Shown: positions 1-9,440, counted from the stretch's first letter. The stretch is DNA of 64,000 bases from UBA1479 sp040221095 (GCA_040221095.1 JAVJVP010000015.1:186001-250000), one strand, 5' to 3'. Translations and numbers: made by a program. Notes: a model not told the origin generated them from the letters alone.

Positions 1-293
1 ATGCCCAACTCGTTACACGCGTCGACGTCGATCATGTCGTAACCGGCGCCGGTCGAAGACACGGCCAGCAGGTTGGGGCAGCGTTCCAGGAATTCCCGGT
101 TCGGATACCAGGCTTTCGGGGTTTCGTTGGTCGGCATGAACTGAATGCCGTGCACCTGGGCCAGCTGGTTCCAATTGTGATCGGCATCGTCTTCGAAGGC
201 GATGCGCAGGGGCGTGATCTCCGGCGCGGCGGCCAGGATGTCCATGGCGATGGGATCGACGAATTTGTTGAAATAGGCAAGAGTGCGCGACAT
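1..293 (-). CDS. 2-hydroxyacid dehydrogenase, N-terminal part (runs off left edge)
   Basis: This is the first 97 residues of a protein that continues beyond the left edge. It opens MSRTLAYFNKFVDP and contains the stretch LLAVSSTGAGYDMIDVDAC. That stretch resembles the segment of D-isomer-specific 2-hydroxyacid dehydrogenases (phosphoglycerate/glyoxylate reductase type) where the substrate loop (STGAGYD) precedes the Rossmann domain. The catalytic Arg, Glu and His and the NAD-binding domain lie outside the window, so the substrate cannot be named. The ATG at 291-293 begins this frame. The gene is divergent from the hydantoinase gene, and the 120 bp between them (294-413) must hold both promoters. 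Family assignment is moderately confident; the function is inferred. Confidence 0.6.
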   Translation of the reverse strand, partial: MSRTLAYFNKFVDPIAMDILAAAPEITPLRIAFEDDADHNWNQLAQVHGIQFMPTNETPKAWYPNREFLERCPNLLAVSSTGAGYDMIDVDACNELG

Positions 294-413
294 GGGGCAG
301 GATGTCCTCTGGGCTTGTGTTTTTGCTTGTGAGGCTGTTCTATCCGGTCTGTCATAAAGCCGACAAGAAAAACCGGGGCCTTCGGGGGCTTGAGAGGACC
401 GGCAACCGACCAA

Positions 414-3400
414 ATGGCGGATCAAACACGAAAATCGGGTTGGCACGTCTGGATCGACCGGGGCGGCACCTTCACGGACCTGGTCGCCCAGGCGCCGGAC
501 GGGCGGCTGGTCACTCATAAGCTGCTGTCGGAAAACCCGGACCAGTACGAAGACGCTGCCCTGCAGGGCATCCGCGACATTCTGGGCGTTTCCCCGGGTG
601 CTGCGATCCCCGAGGGGGCCGTCAGCGTCGTCAAGATGGGCACCACCGTGGCCACCAATGCCCTGCTGGAGCGCAAGGGCGACCGCACGGTTCTGGTCAT
701 CACCGACGGCTTCGGCGACGCACTGCGCATCGGATACCAGGCCCGGCCCAATATTTTCGCCCGCCACATCGAACTGCCGGAAATGCTCTATGAGCAGGTG
801 ATCGAAACGCCCGAGCGCGTGAATGCCCAGGGCGAGGTTCTGACGCCGCTTGACGAAGACCGCCTCCGCGCCGGATTGCAGGATGCCTTCGACGCCGGCA
901 TCCGCGCCGCCGCCATCGTGTTCATGCACGGCTACCGCTATCCGGACCATGAACGCCGGGCCGCGCGGATCGCCCGCGACATCGGTTTCACCCAGGTCTC
1001 CACCAGCCACCAGGTCAGCCCCCTGATGAAACTGGTCAGCCGCGGCGACACCACCGTGGTCGACGCCTATCTGTCGCCGATCCTGCGCCGCTATGTCGAC
1101 CGGGTCGCCGCCGACCTGGGCGATACGCCGCTGCAGTTCATGCAATCCAACGGCGGGCTGACCGACGCGCGCCTGTTCCAGGGCAAGGATTCGATCCTGT
1201 CGGGGCCTGCCGGCGGCGTGGTCGGCATGGTCGAGACCGCGCGCATGGCGGGCTTCGCCAAGGTCATCGGCTTCGACATGGGCGGAACCTCCACGGACGT
1301 CTCACATTACGACGGGGAGTACGAGCGCACGTTCGAGACCCAGGTTGCCGGCATTCGCATGCGGGCCCCCATGATGAACATCCACACGGTCGCCGCCGGC
1401 GGCGGATCGATCCTGCATTTCGATGGGGCGCGCTACCGTGTCGGCCCCGACAGCGCCGGTGCTGATCCGGGCCCGGCCTGCTACCGCCGGGGCGGGCCGC
1501 TGACCGTCACTGACTGCAACGTCATGTTGGGCAAGGTGCAGCCTCAATACTTCCCTGCCGTATTCGGCCCCGACGCGGACCAGCCCCTGGACGACCGCGC
1601 CGTGCGCCGCAAGTTCGAGGACATGGCCCGGACCATCCACGAGGAAACCGGCGATGACCGCACGCCGGAAGAAGTCGCCGAGGGGTTCCTGAAGATCGCC
1701 GTCGAAAACATGGCCAACGCGATCAAGAAAATCTCCGTTCAACGCGGCCATGACGTGACGGAATATGTACTCAACGGCTTCGGCGGGGCGGCGGGGCAGC
1801 ACGCCTGCCTGGTTGCCGACGCGCTCGGCATGAACACCGTGTTCCTGCATCCCTTCGCGGGCGTGCTGTCGGCCTACGGCATGGGTTTGGCCGATGTGCG
1901 GGCGATCCGCGAGAAGGCGGTGGAGGCACCGCTGGCCGCCGGTCTGACCGCCCCCCTGATGGAGATCATCGAAGGCCTGGAACAGGACGCCCGGGCAGAG
2001 ATCGACGGCCAGGGCATCGCAAAGGAAAACGTCGAAACCTTCCGCCGCGCCCATCTTCGCTACAAGGGCACGGACACGGCCCTGATCGTGCCGTTCGGCG
2101 ACCGCAACAAGATGATCGACGAGTTCGAAGTTCTGCACCGCCAGCGCTACGGCTTCACCGCCCCCGGCCGAGGTCACATCATCGAAGCCGTATCGGTGGA
2201 AGTCGTCGGCCGCGCCGGCATGGCGGAAGATGCGGATATCGAGGACATCCCCGGCGTGGCCGCCCTGCGCCCCATGACCCTGGTGCCCATGACGTCCGGC
2301 GGCAAAACATATGAAACACCCGTTTACAGGACGGAGGCCCTTCTGCCGGGCGACCGCCTTGCCGGCCCCACGATCCTGGTCGAGAACACCTCGACCATCG
2401 TGGTCGAGCCGGGCTGGGCCGCCGAGATGACCCGCAAGGGCCATCTTATCCTAACCCGGGCAGAGGCACGGCCGGAAGCCCACGCCATCGGCACCCAGGC
2501 CGACCCGGTGATGCTGGAAATCTTCAACAACCTGTTCATGTCGATCGCCGAACAGATGGGCACGACGCTGGCCAACACCAGCTATTCCGTGAACATCAAG
2601 GAACGGTTGGATTTCTCCTGCGCCGTGTTCGACCGCAAGGGCGAGCTGATTGCCAACGCGCCGCATATCCCGGTGCACCTGGGGTCCATGGGCGAAAGCA
2701 TCCGCGCCGTGATGCGCGACAACGCAGGCAAGATCAAACCCGGCAACGTCTATGCCCTGAACGCGCCTTACAACGGCGGCACCCACCTGCCGGACGTCAC
2801 GGTCATCACGCCCGTGTTCGACGATAAGGGCCAGGATATTTTGTTCTATGTCGGCTCCCGCGGTCATCACGCCGATATCGGCGGCATCACCCCGGGCTCC
2901 ATGCCCCCCGACAGTAAAACGGTCGAGGAAGAAGGTGTTTTGATCGACAACTTCCTTCTGGTCGATCAGGGCAATCTGCGCGAGGACGCCCTGCGCGATC
3001 TTCTCTGCGGCGGGACCTATCCGGTGCGCAATTTCGATCAGAACCTGGCCGATCTGGCCGCCCAGATCGCGGCTAACGAAAAAGGGGCCCAGGAACTACG
3101 CAAGATGGTCGATCACTTCGGCCTGGAAACGGTCTGGGCCTATATGGACCATGTCCAGGACAACGCCGAGGAAAGCGTGCGCCGGGTGCTTGACGTGCTG
3201 ACCGACGGGCAGTTCACCTGCGAGATGGACAACGGTGCGGTGATCGACGTGAAGATCACGGTCAATCATAAGAAGCGCGAGGCGACGTTGGATTTCTCCG
3301 GCTCATCGGCGCAGTTGGACAGCAACTTCAACGCCCCCACGGCTGTCTGTCATGCCGCGGTGCTCTATACCTTCCGCACGCTGATCGACGACGACATCCC

Positions 3401-4028
3401 CTTGAATGCCGGCTGCCTGAAGCCGCTCAAGCTGGTGATCCCCAAGAAATCCATGCTGGCGCCCGTCTATCCCGCCGCCGTGGTCGCCGGCAACGTGGAA
3501 ACCAGCATGATCATCACCGACGCACTGTTCGGCGCGCTGGGGGCGCTCGCCTCCAGCCAGGGAAGCTGCAACAACTTCACCTTCGGCAATGACCGCCACC
3601 AGTACTACGAAACCATCTGCGGCGGGTCGGGTGCGGGACCGGACTTCGACGGCACGGACGCCGTCCACACCCATATGACCAACACCCGGCTGACCGATCC
3701 GGAAGTCCTGGAATGGCGCTTTCCCGTGCTGGTCGAACGTTTCGCCATCCGCCAGGGATCAGGCGGTGCGGGGGCCCATCCGGGCGGCAACGGCGTGGTC
3801 CGGCGCATCCGTTTCCTCGAAGACATGACGGCGGCGATCCTGTCCAGCCACCGCCGCGTACCGCCCCACGGAATCGACGGCGGCGGCGCTGGCATGATCG
3901 GGCGCAACGCCGTGGAACGGGCCAGCGGCACGGTCGAGGAACTGACCGGCACGGACCGCCGCGAGCTTAAACCCGGCGACGTGTTCATCATCGAAACACC
4001 GGGCGGCGGCGGTTTCGGCGCGGTGTAA
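414..4028 (+). CDS. Fused hydantoinase A/B (5-oxoprolinase-type) enzyme
   Basis: A 1204-residue protein joins the HyuA-type and HyuB-type halves of the hydantoinase/5-oxoprolinase family in one chain, as in ATP-dependent 5-oxoprolinase. The N-terminal half begins with the actin-like nucleotide-binding motif WIDRGGTFTD and later has GFDMGGTSTDVSHYDG. The HyuA segment runs to about residue 690. The HyuB half follows, with SVNIKERLDFSCAVFD and, near the C-terminus, GSGGAGAHPGGNGVVR. The expected reaction is ATP-driven opening of a cyclic amide such as 5-oxoproline or a hydantoin; the exact substrate is not readable. An upstream TTG at 390 would add eight residues, but the ATG at 414 starts the family-like sequence. 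It is monocistronic, with no neighbour that fixes the substrate. Confidence 0.88.
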   Translation: MADQTRKSGWHVWIDRGGTFTDLVAQAPDGRLVTHKLLSENPDQYEDAALQGIRDILGVSPGAAIPEGAVSVVKMGTTVATNALLERKGDRTVLVITDGFGDALRIGYQARPNIFARHIELPEMLYEQVIETPERVNAQGEVLTPLDEDRLRAGLQDAFDAGIRAAAIVFMHGYRYPDHERRAARIARDIGFTQVSTSHQVSPLMKLVSRGDTTVVDAYLSPILRRYVDRVAADLGDTPLQFMQSNGGLTDARLFQGKDSILSGPAGGVVGMVETARMAGFAKVIGFDMGGTSTDVSHYDGEYERTFETQVAGIRMRAPMMNIHTVAAGGGSILHFDGARYRVGPDSAGADPGPACYRRGGPLTVTDCNVMLGKVQPQYFPAVFGPDADQPLDDRAVRRKFEDMARTIHEETGDDRTPEEVAEGFLKIAVENMANAIKKISVQRGHDVTEYVLNGFGGAAGQHACLVADALGMNTVFLHPFAGVLSAYGMGLADVRAIREKAVEAPLAAGLTAPLMEIIEGLEQDARAEIDGQGIAKENVETFRRAHLRYKGTDTALIVPFGDRNKMIDEFEVLHRQRYGFTAPGRGHIIEAVSVEVVGRAGMAEDADIEDIPGVAALRPMTLVPMTSGGKTYETPVYRTEALLPGDRLAGPTILVENTSTIVVEPGWAAEMTRKGHLILTRAEARPEAHAIGTQADPVMLEIFNNLFMSIAEQMGTTLANTSYSVNIKERLDFSCAVFDRKGELIANAPHIPVHLGSMGESIRAVMRDNAGKIKPGNVYALNAPYNGGTHLPDVTVITPVFDDKGQDILFYVGSRGHHADIGGITPGSMPPDSKTVEEEGVLIDNFLLVDQGNLREDALRDLLCGGTYPVRNFDQNLADLAAQIAANEKGAQELRKMVDHFGLETVWAYMDHVQDNAEESVRRVLDVLTDGQFTCEMDNGAVIDVKITVNHKKREATLDFSGSSAQLDSNFNAPTAVCHAAVLYTFRTLIDDDIPLNAGCLKPLKLVIPKKSMLAPVYPAAVVAGNVETSMIITDALFGALGALASSQGSCNNFTFGNDRHQYYETICGGSGAGPDFDGTDAVHTHMTNTRLTDPEVLEWRFPVLVERFAIRQGSGGAGAHPGGNGVVRRIRFLEDMTAAILSSHRRVPPHGIDGGGAGMIGRNAVERASGTVEELTGTDRRELKPGDVFIIETPGGGGFGAV

Positions 4029-4186
4029 GGCATCCTTAACCGGCGCTTAACCAAGGTTTTCTATAAGATTCCCAGGATTCCGGGTGCGATTCGGGGGCGT
4101 TTGACCGCCGGGCCGCCGGGGCATAGACTCGCCCGGCAGTTCGGCGCGCCGACCGAATCCTTATGGACTTGAGGGAGTTTCACCGC

Positions 4187-5506
4187 GTGCGCAAACGGCC
4201 GATTGCCGGAACGACGATTGCTGGATGGCTGCTGGCGGCGGCGCTGTGCGCGCCCCAGGCTGTTCGCGCGGCCCCGCTCGAGATCGAACTCGCCCGCCTG
4301 ATCACCAACCACCCCAACATCCTGTCCGCCCAGAACACCCTGGAAAGCAACCGCCAGGGCATCGACGTCGCCAAGGCCCGGCGTCTGCCGACCTTGAGCA
4401 TGACCGGCAACGCGGGCCGCGAATTCATCGACAGCCCCTCGACCCGGTCATCCGGCGCAAAAAGCATCGAAAACAAGAACGTCACCACCTTCACCCTGTC
4501 GCAGAACCTGTTCGACGGCTATGCCACACGGACAGCCATCCATATCGCCGAATTGAACGAGCATCTGGCCCGCATTTCATTGGAAGGCACGCGCCAGAAC
4601 ACCCTGTTCCAGGGCGTGCGTGCCTATATCACCGTGCTGCGGCAGATGCGCCTGCTCGGCATCACCATCGAAAGCGAAGGCCGCATCCAGCGCCAGCTGA
4701 ACCTGGAAGACGAACGGGTGCGCCGGGGTTCGGGGATCGCCGTCGACGTGCTGCAGGCCAAATCGCGCCTGCAGGTCGCCAAGGAACGGCGCGTCGGCTT
4801 CGAAGGCCAGCTGCGCGACGCCATGTCGCGCTATCAGCAGGTGTTCGGCTTCCCCCCCAATCTGGAAGACATGTACGACCCGCGCCCGCCGGTGAACTCC
4901 GTACCCAGCGAACTTGACCGCGCCCTTGCCATCGCCCTGGTCGAAAACCCCGCCGTGCGCGAGGCCGGCACCAGCATCGACATCACCCGCCAGCGCGAGG
5001 TCGAAGCCAAATCCGGGCTCTACCCGACCATCGACCTGGAGGGGGAGTTCAACATGGAACAGAACAACGGCGGCGTGCTCGGCACCCGGCGGGACTACAC
5101 CATCGGATTCCAGGCGGATTGGGAGCTGTTTTCCGGCTTTTCGACCCGCTCCTCGACCCTGCGCGCCGCCTATGACACGGCCGCCAACCGCAACAAGCTG
5201 CAGGCCGCCGCCCGCACGGTGGAGGAACAGGTCCGCCTTGCCTGGCAGGCGCTTTTGACGGCGCGCGAACGCGTGATCCTTCTCGAGAACGCGGTCAACA
5301 TCGCGTCCGAAGTGGCGCAAAGCCGGCGCAAGCTGCGTGCCGCCGGTAAGGAAACGGTGATCAACGTGCTCGACGCCGAGAACGAGGTCAACAACGCGCA
5401 GATCAACTTCACCACCGCGTCCTACGACGAAAAGACCGCCGCCTATCAGCTTCTTCTCGCCCTCGGCCGTCTTGATCCCTTGAGCCTGAACCTCGTGGTG
5501 CAGTAA
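4187..5506 (+). CDS. TolC-family outer membrane channel protein
   Basis: This is an outer membrane efflux/secretion channel of the TolC family, about 439 residues long. It has the two repeated OEP segments: an N-terminal half with NILSAQNTLESNRQGIDVAK and a C-terminal half with VEEQVRLAWQALLTARERV. Both are rich in long alpha-helix, as expected for the periplasmic tunnel. I place the start at GTG 4187 because GAGGGAG at 4171-4177 sits nine bases upstream and the product then opens with a compact signal peptide (basic VRKRP, hydrophobic AGWLLAAALC, cleavage near AVRA-AP). An in-frame ATG at 4163 would add eight residues but lacks a ribosome binding site. No inner-membrane ABC or adaptor partner is adjacent, so it may serve a type I secretion or RND system encoded elsewhere. 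Confidence 0.9.
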   Translation: MRKRPIAGTTIAGWLLAAALCAPQAVRAAPLEIELARLITNHPNILSAQNTLESNRQGIDVAKARRLPTLSMTGNAGREFIDSPSTRSSGAKSIENKNVTTFTLSQNLFDGYATRTAIHIAELNEHLARISLEGTRQNTLFQGVRAYITVLRQMRLLGITIESEGRIQRQLNLEDERVRRGSGIAVDVLQAKSRLQVAKERRVGFEGQLRDAMSRYQQVFGFPPNLEDMYDPRPPVNSVPSELDRALAIALVENPAVREAGTSIDITRQREVEAKSGLYPTIDLEGEFNMEQNNGGVLGTRRDYTIGFQADWELFSGFSTRSSTLRAAYDTAANRNKLQAAARTVEEQVRLAWQALLTARERVILLENAVNIASEVAQSRRKLRAAGKETVINVLDAENEVNNAQINFTTASYDEKTAAYQLLLALGRLDPLSLNLVVQ

Positions 5507-5553
5507 ACCTTGGTCTGGGCCGAGCCGGCCCGGCACAACGGAGTTGCCCCGCC

Positions 5554-6546
5554 ATGGAAGGTTCCCTGTTTTCCCGTGACCGCCTGGTCACGCTCGACGC
5601 CATCCGCGCCGCCCGCGCCAACATGCCCCATGCGATCCGCCGCACGCCCGTCGTGCCCGTGGCCCGGGACAGTGCCGAGGTCGGCCGGGAAACCCTGTTC
5701 CTGAAGTGCGAGAATTTGCAGGTCACGGGGGCGTTCAAGGTCCGCGCCGTGTTCAACGTGATGCACTACCTGACGGCGGAACAGAAATCGAAGGGTGTGG
5801 TCCTGGCCTCGTCCGGCAACTTCGCCCAGGGCTTCGCCTTCGCCGGCAAGACGCTGGGCGTTCCCATCACCGTGGTCATGCTGGACGCCACCAGCCCCTA
5901 CAAGATCCAGGGCACGGAAGGTTACGGCGCCGAGGTGTATCTGTGCGGCACGGACGCCCTCGCCCGCCAGCCCACGGTGGAGCGCCTGGCGGCGGAGCGC
6001 GGCATGACCGCCATCGACACCTGGGAAGACCCGCCGATCATCGCCGGCCACGGCACCATCGGCTTCGAGATCATGGAACAATGCCCCGACGCCCAGCAGG
6101 TCCTGGTTCCCGTGTCGTCGGGCGGGGTCGCCGGCGGCATCGCGGCGGCGGTCAAACTGATCAACCCGAACGTCAAGGTCGTGGGCATCCAGCCGGAACG
6201 CGCCAATGCGGCCTATGTCTCGCGCCAGGCGGGGGCCCCCACGGCCATCGACTATTGGGACAGCATCGCCGACGGGCTGAGCGCGCGGCGTCCCGGCGAA
6301 TACCCGTTCATGCATCTGGACGCGTTTCTCGACGACATCGTCCTGGTCTCGGAACAGGACATCGCCCGTGCCTTCAAGACCATCCTGACCCGCACCAAAA
6401 TGCAGGGCGAACCGGCCGGCGTCACCGCGGCGGCGGGGTTCCTATCGGGCAAGGTCGATACGTCATTGAAGACCGTGGCCGCGCTGACGGGCGGCAACCT
6501 GACCCAGGAAACGGTGTTCAAGCTGCTCGACATGGCCGCCGACTAA
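5554..6546 (+). CDS. PLP-dependent threonine/serine dehydratase-like enzyme
   Basis: A 330-residue fold-type II pyridoxal-phosphate enzyme. The Schiff-base lysine is K62 in TGAFKVRAVF, the substrate/cofactor Asn loop is SSGNFAQG (about 86-93), and the phosphate-binding glycine loop is SSGGVAGG (about 183-190). Length and motif spacing match catabolic threonine dehydratases and serine racemase-like proteins; there is no C-terminal ACT regulatory domain. The usual SSGNHAQG His is Phe here, which leaves substrate preference open (threonine, serine, hydroxyaspartate or an unrelated amino acid). It lies 47 bp after the TolC-like gene in the same direction, with GGAG upstream of the ATG, but no functional link is evident. 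Confidence 0.85.
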   Translation: MEGSLFSRDRLVTLDAIRAARANMPHAIRRTPVVPVARDSAEVGRETLFLKCENLQVTGAFKVRAVFNVMHYLTAEQKSKGVVLASSGNFAQGFAFAGKTLGVPITVVMLDATSPYKIQGTEGYGAEVYLCGTDALARQPTVERLAAERGMTAIDTWEDPPIIAGHGTIGFEIMEQCPDAQQVLVPVSSGGVAGGIAAAVKLINPNVKVVGIQPERANAAYVSRQAGAPTAIDYWDSIADGLSARRPGEYPFMHLDAFLDDIVLVSEQDIARAFKTILTRTKMQGEPAGVTAAAGFLSGKVDTSLKTVAALTGGNLTQETVFKLLDMAAD

Positions 6547-6574
6547 GACCGCCCAGAAGCAACCGAAACCGTCC

Positions 6575-6880
6575 TTAGGTCTTTTCCCCGGTGATCGGCG
6601 GCTGCGGGCCGGCGGGGCCGTTCTTGCCCTCGCCCGGCGGGTTCTTGCGCCGGATGATGATATCGCCGTTGGGCAGGACCTCGGGCATCTCGTACTGGGG
6701 GATGGTCATGATGAACAGCTCGAAAGCGCGCAGGATCTTCTTCGTCCCTTCCTCAAGCAGCGCTTCCGGTTCGGCCGGCTGCGATTGTGCCTGGGCGGCG
6801 GTCACGGGGGCGGCGGCCAGCATCAAGGCAAGGACCGCGGCGGAACCGCGGCGAAGGGTCGGTATCGTGACGAACGGCAT
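6575..6880 (-). CDS. Small secreted protein of unknown function
   Basis: A 101-residue protein with a clear Sec signal peptide: basic start (TLRRG), hydrophobic AAVLALMLAAAPVTA and a probable cleavage near AQAQ. The mature part is acidic then basic, with an amphipathic segment LLEEGTKKILRAFELFI followed by MPEVLPNGDIIIRRK and a Pro/Gly-rich tail. I do not recognise a characterised family. The ATG at 6878-6880 is preferred over longer upstream openings in the same frame, which run through unrelated sequence. It converges with the dehydratase-like gene (28 bp between stops) and is followed upstream by another small minus-strand gene. Role unknown; probably periplasmic. Confidence 0.65.
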   Translation of the reverse strand: MPFVTIPTLRRGSAAVLALMLAAAPVTAAQAQSQPAEPEALLEEGTKKILRAFELFIMTIPQYEMPEVLPNGDIIIRRKNPPGEGKNGPAGPQPPITGEKT

Positions 6881-6929
6881 GGTCGCTCTCCTGTGACGGT
6901 GCCCAAAAACCCGATCCGGCGGAACGGGG

Positions 6930-7202
6930 TCAGCCGTCCTTGGCCAGAAAGGCCGATGACGCCACGAAGGCGTCCAATTCACGGGCCGGGGCGTCCCGCA
7001 GGGCATCCAGACGATCCAGTTCCCGGCACACGGCATCGCGTTTTTCAGCCAGCGCCTTGAAATGCAGGTCGCAGCCGGCGACCTGGGGCGGATAATCGCG
7101 GATTTCCCGGAAGATCGGACGCTTGGCGGCCTGCAGGCGGTCGCGCAGTTCCTGCCAGCGCGGATCAATCGGTATGTTCTCGGCGGTCCTGAGAGTGCGC
7201 AC
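6930..7202 (-). CDS. Small hypothetical protein, coiled-coil-prone
   Basis: A 90-residue predicted cytoplasmic protein starting at GTG 7202. It is rich in charged residues, with a heptad-like segment (FKALAEKRDAVCRELDRLDALRD) near the C-terminal half and the conserved-looking phrase DYPPQVAGCDLHF. No signal peptide or membrane helix is present and I cannot place it in a family. Its third-position composition matches neighbouring real genes, which is the main support that it is coding. It lies 49 bp upstream of the small secreted protein in the same direction and may be cotranscribed with it. Confidence 0.5.
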   Translation of the reverse strand: MRTLRTAENIPIDPRWQELRDRLQAAKRPIFREIRDYPPQVAGCDLHFKALAEKRDAVCRELDRLDALRDAPARELDAFVASSAFLAKDG

Positions 7203-7351
7203 GTGCAGGGTCTCCGTTGGCCATGTGCTTCACATATGGCCGCAAATGCGGGCCGCCGCAAGAGGCGTCCCGGCGGTGGCTTGGTGCTTTTCCACCGCCG
7301 GGGGAACCTTCAAGGTCTGGGCAAGGTCCGGGGACCGCCCGGTCCCATTCG

Positions 7352-8371
7352 CTATTCGGCCGCCTGCCCCGCGTTCTGCACGATGACGCCCGCGTGCTGG
7401 GTGACCATCACTTTGTTCAGCAGCTTGACGCAGGAGTAAACCGCGAAGGTATGCGGGCAAGGCGTTTCCGTCAGCTTGGCCAGTTCGAGCACGGCGCCGA
7501 TCAGGGCCTCGGTCTCGAGCGAGCGGCCGGCCTCGACGTCCTGCAGCATGGAGGTCTTGTGCGCGCCGACGCTTTCGGCGCCGTCGATGCGCTTTTCGAT
7601 GGTGTGGCGGAAGGTGATGCCCAGCTTTTCCGCGACGATCTGGGCTTCTTCCATCATCTTCTGCGCCAGATGCCGGGTTTCCGGGAACTGGCAGATGTCG
7701 ACCAGGGTCGCGTGGGTCAGGGCGCTGATCGGGTTGAAGCTGAGGTTGCCCCAGGCCTTGAGCCAAATTTCCGAGCGGATGTCCTCGAGTACCCGGGAGC
7801 GGAACCCAGCCCCTTCGAGCAGATCCTTGAGGCCTTCCACGCGCGCGCTGACCGATCCGTCCAGCTCGCCGATGGGGAAGCGGTCGCCCTCGACATGCTT
7901 GATCACGCCCGGTTCGGTGACGGCCGCGGCCGGATAGACGACGCAGCCGATGATGCGGTCGCCTTCGATGTACTTGGTCAAAACCCCGTCCGGATCCAGG
8001 CTTTCAAGCTGCTTGCCGTCGTGCGGACCGCCGTGGTTGTGGAAATACCACCACGGAATGCCGTTCTGCACGGTCAGGATCATGGTGTTGGGGCCCATGA
8101 TCGACCCCAGGTCCTTGGCGACCAGTTCCAGGTAATGGGCCTTGAGCCCCAGGATCACCAGATCCTGTTCGCCCGCGTCGGCGCATTTTTCAAACGCCTT
8201 CACCTGGGCGACGTGTTCCGAGCCGTCCTCCCAGATCAGTTTCAACCCGTTCTGGCGGATCGCCTGAAGGTGCGTTCCCATGTCGATGACGCTGACGTCG
8301 TTTCCGGCCAAGGCCAGTTTGGCGCCCATAAGGCCGCCGATGGCGCCGGCGCCGATCACGCATACCCGCAT
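7352..8371 (-). CDS. Ketopantoate reductase (ApbA/PanE) family oxidoreductase
   Basis: A 339-residue NADPH-dependent reductase of the ApbA/PanE family. The Rossmann glycine motif is VIGAGAIGGLMGAKLA at the extreme N-terminus. The C-terminal helical domain carries KAWGNLSFNPISALT, which contains the expected catalytic Lys and the substrate-binding Asn. True PanE reduces 2-dehydropantoate to pantoate, but this family has many paralogues acting on other 2-oxo acids. Location next to an FAH-family hydrolase rather than panB/panC argues that this copy is catabolic. It lies 111 bp downstream of the FAH gene on the same strand, and the pair may form an operon. The subfamily function is inferred. Confidence 0.85.
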   Translation of the reverse strand: MRVCVIGAGAIGGLMGAKLALAGNDVSVIDMGTHLQAIRQNGLKLIWEDGSEHVAQVKAFEKCADAGEQDLVILGLKAHYLELVAKDLGSIMGPNTMILTVQNGIPWWYFHNHGGPHDGKQLESLDPDGVLTKYIEGDRIIGCVVYPAAAVTEPGVIKHVEGDRFPIGELDGSVSARVEGLKDLLEGAGFRSRVLEDIRSEIWLKAWGNLSFNPISALTHATLVDICQFPETRHLAQKMMEEAQIVAEKLGITFRHTIEKRIDGAESVGAHKTSMLQDVEAGRSLETEALIGAVLELAKLTETPCPHTFAVYSCVKLLNKVMVTQHAGVIVQNAGQAAE

Positions 8372-8482
8372 GATGTTCTCCCTGCTTTTCTGTGTTTCCC
8401 TGCGGCGGAGGCCTGCGGCATCCGCTCGATGTTCCCTGCGTCGGCCCCGGTTGCGAAGCGGGCCCGGCTCGTCGTTTTCAGT

Positions 8483-9256
8483 CTAGTTATCGAAAGTGTT
8501 GCTTAGCGTGCCGATTCCTTCAATGACAATCTCCACCGTGTTCGACGGCTCCTTCATGGTGCCCACGCCGACATTGGTGCCGCAGGCGATGATATCACCC
8601 GGCTCCAGCGTCACATCGTGGGAGATTTCACTGATCAGCTTGGCCGGCGTGCGCAGCATGTCCGATACCGGATAATTCTGCCGTTCAGCACCGTTGAGGA
8701 TCGTTTTCACGGTCAGCTTCATGGGGTCCAGGCCCGTGGCGATGACCGGACCCAGAGGGCCGAAGGTGTCGAAGCTCTTGCAGCGGGTCCATTGGGCGAA
8801 GGTCTCATCCCGCTTCAAGATATCGGCCGCCGTCACGTCGTTGACGCAGGTATAGCCGAACACATAGCCAAGGGCGTCCGCTTCCGACACGTTCTTGCAC
8901 CGCTTGCCGATGACGATGCCCAGTTCGCCTTCGTAGACGATCTTGCCGTCATAGCTGGCGGGCCGTTCGATGGCCGCCCCTGTGCCGATGACCGAATTGT
9001 TGGTCTTGATGAACCACAGCGGCTCTTCCGGGCGCACGCCGTTCATCTTTTCCCGCATGGTGTTGTAGTTGTTCCACAGGGCGACGATCTTGCCCGGACG
9101 GATCGGCGCCAGGACCGTAACGTCCGCCAGATTGACGGTTTCGCCCGTCGGCTCAGCCCCCTGGAGCATGTCCCCGGAATGCACGCTGATGACGTCACCG
9201 TCGAGCGTGCCGAAACCTTCCGCACCTTGGCGCGCGTACCTGATCCACAAAGTCAT
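8483..9256 (-). CDS. Fumarylacetoacetate hydrolase family protein
   Basis: A 257-residue FAH-domain protein. The metal-binding region has IVYEGELGIVIGKR with the carboxylates typical of the family. The second signature, CKSFDTFGPLGPVI, matches the KSxDTFxPLGP block of FAH-like acylpyruvases and 2-oxo-hept-ene-dioate hydrolases/isomerases. The C-terminal LEPGDIIACGTNVGVG loop is also typical. The family hydrolyses C-C bonds of acylpyruvates or decarboxylates related diacids using Mg2+ or Mn2+; the actual substrate is not readable. A GGTATACAAT half-palindrome about 60 bp upstream (9313-9322) is shared with sites before the GntR and tctC genes, hinting at coregulation with carboxylate uptake. 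Confidence 0.85.
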   Translation of the reverse strand: MTLWIRYARQGAEGFGTLDGDVISVHSGDMLQGAEPTGETVNLADVTVLAPIRPGKIVALWNNYNTMREKMNGVRPEEPLWFIKTNNSVIGTGAAIERPASYDGKIVYEGELGIVIGKRCKNVSEADALGYVFGYTCVNDVTAADILKRDETFAQWTRCKSFDTFGPLGPVIATGLDPMKLTVKTILNGAERQNYPVSDMLRTPAKLISEISHDVTLEPGDIIACGTNVGVGTMKEPSNTVEIVIEGIGTLSNTFDN

Positions 9257-9312
9257 TGTTCTGTTTCCCCACGATTATGAATTTGCAGCGCCCGCCCATG
9301 CCGGCCCTGCGG

Positions 9313-9322
9313 ATTGTATACC
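9313..9322 (-). promoter_or_regulatory. Candidate GntR/FCD operator before the FAH gene
   Basis: Read on the minus strand, the sequence is GGTATACAAT. It is identical to ten bases of the site at 17046-17062 and shares the GGTATAC core with the perfect palindrome at 20544-20553. It lies 57-66 bp upstream of the FAH-family start. Function as an operator is inferred from this sharing. Confidence 0.4.
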
Positions 9323-9395
9323 TTCCGAACGGGGGCGACATTAAACAGGCGGCGGCGCGCATGGCAACAGAACGCGTTGCCGCAGTGCAGCGAAA

Positions 9396-9440
9396 GCGGG
9401 GATTTTTCCTGATCGTGGAAATAGCGGGAAAAATCCCCGC
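9396..9440 (-). terminator. Long hairpin terminator after the universal stress protein gene
   Basis: The arms 9396-9409 (GCGGGGATTTTTCC) and 9427-9440 are perfect 14-bp inverted repeats around a 17-base loop. On the minus strand the hairpin lies just after the stop of the usp gene and is followed by a short T-rich stretch. This is consistent with transcription termination, or with an mRNA 3'-end stabiliser. Confidence 0.6.

Noticed and set aside
349..355. CTGTCAT resembling a Pho box before the hydantoinase gene
   Set aside because: Only one unit matches. The units 11 bp to either side match poorly (about 3-4 of 7), unlike the multi-unit boxes in the phn locus.
32..355. A 107-codon minus-strand frame over the left edge
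   Set aside because: The neighbouring frame starting at 293 gives a recognisable hydroxyacid dehydrogenase N-terminus; this one is a Pro/Arg-rich shadow.
1302..2444. Long minus-strand open frame opposite the hydantoinase gene
   Set aside because: It is antisense to strongly coding sequence in high-GC DNA, where long shadow frames are expected. Its composition (His/Gly/Asp-rich, no family motif) is that of an antisense shadow.
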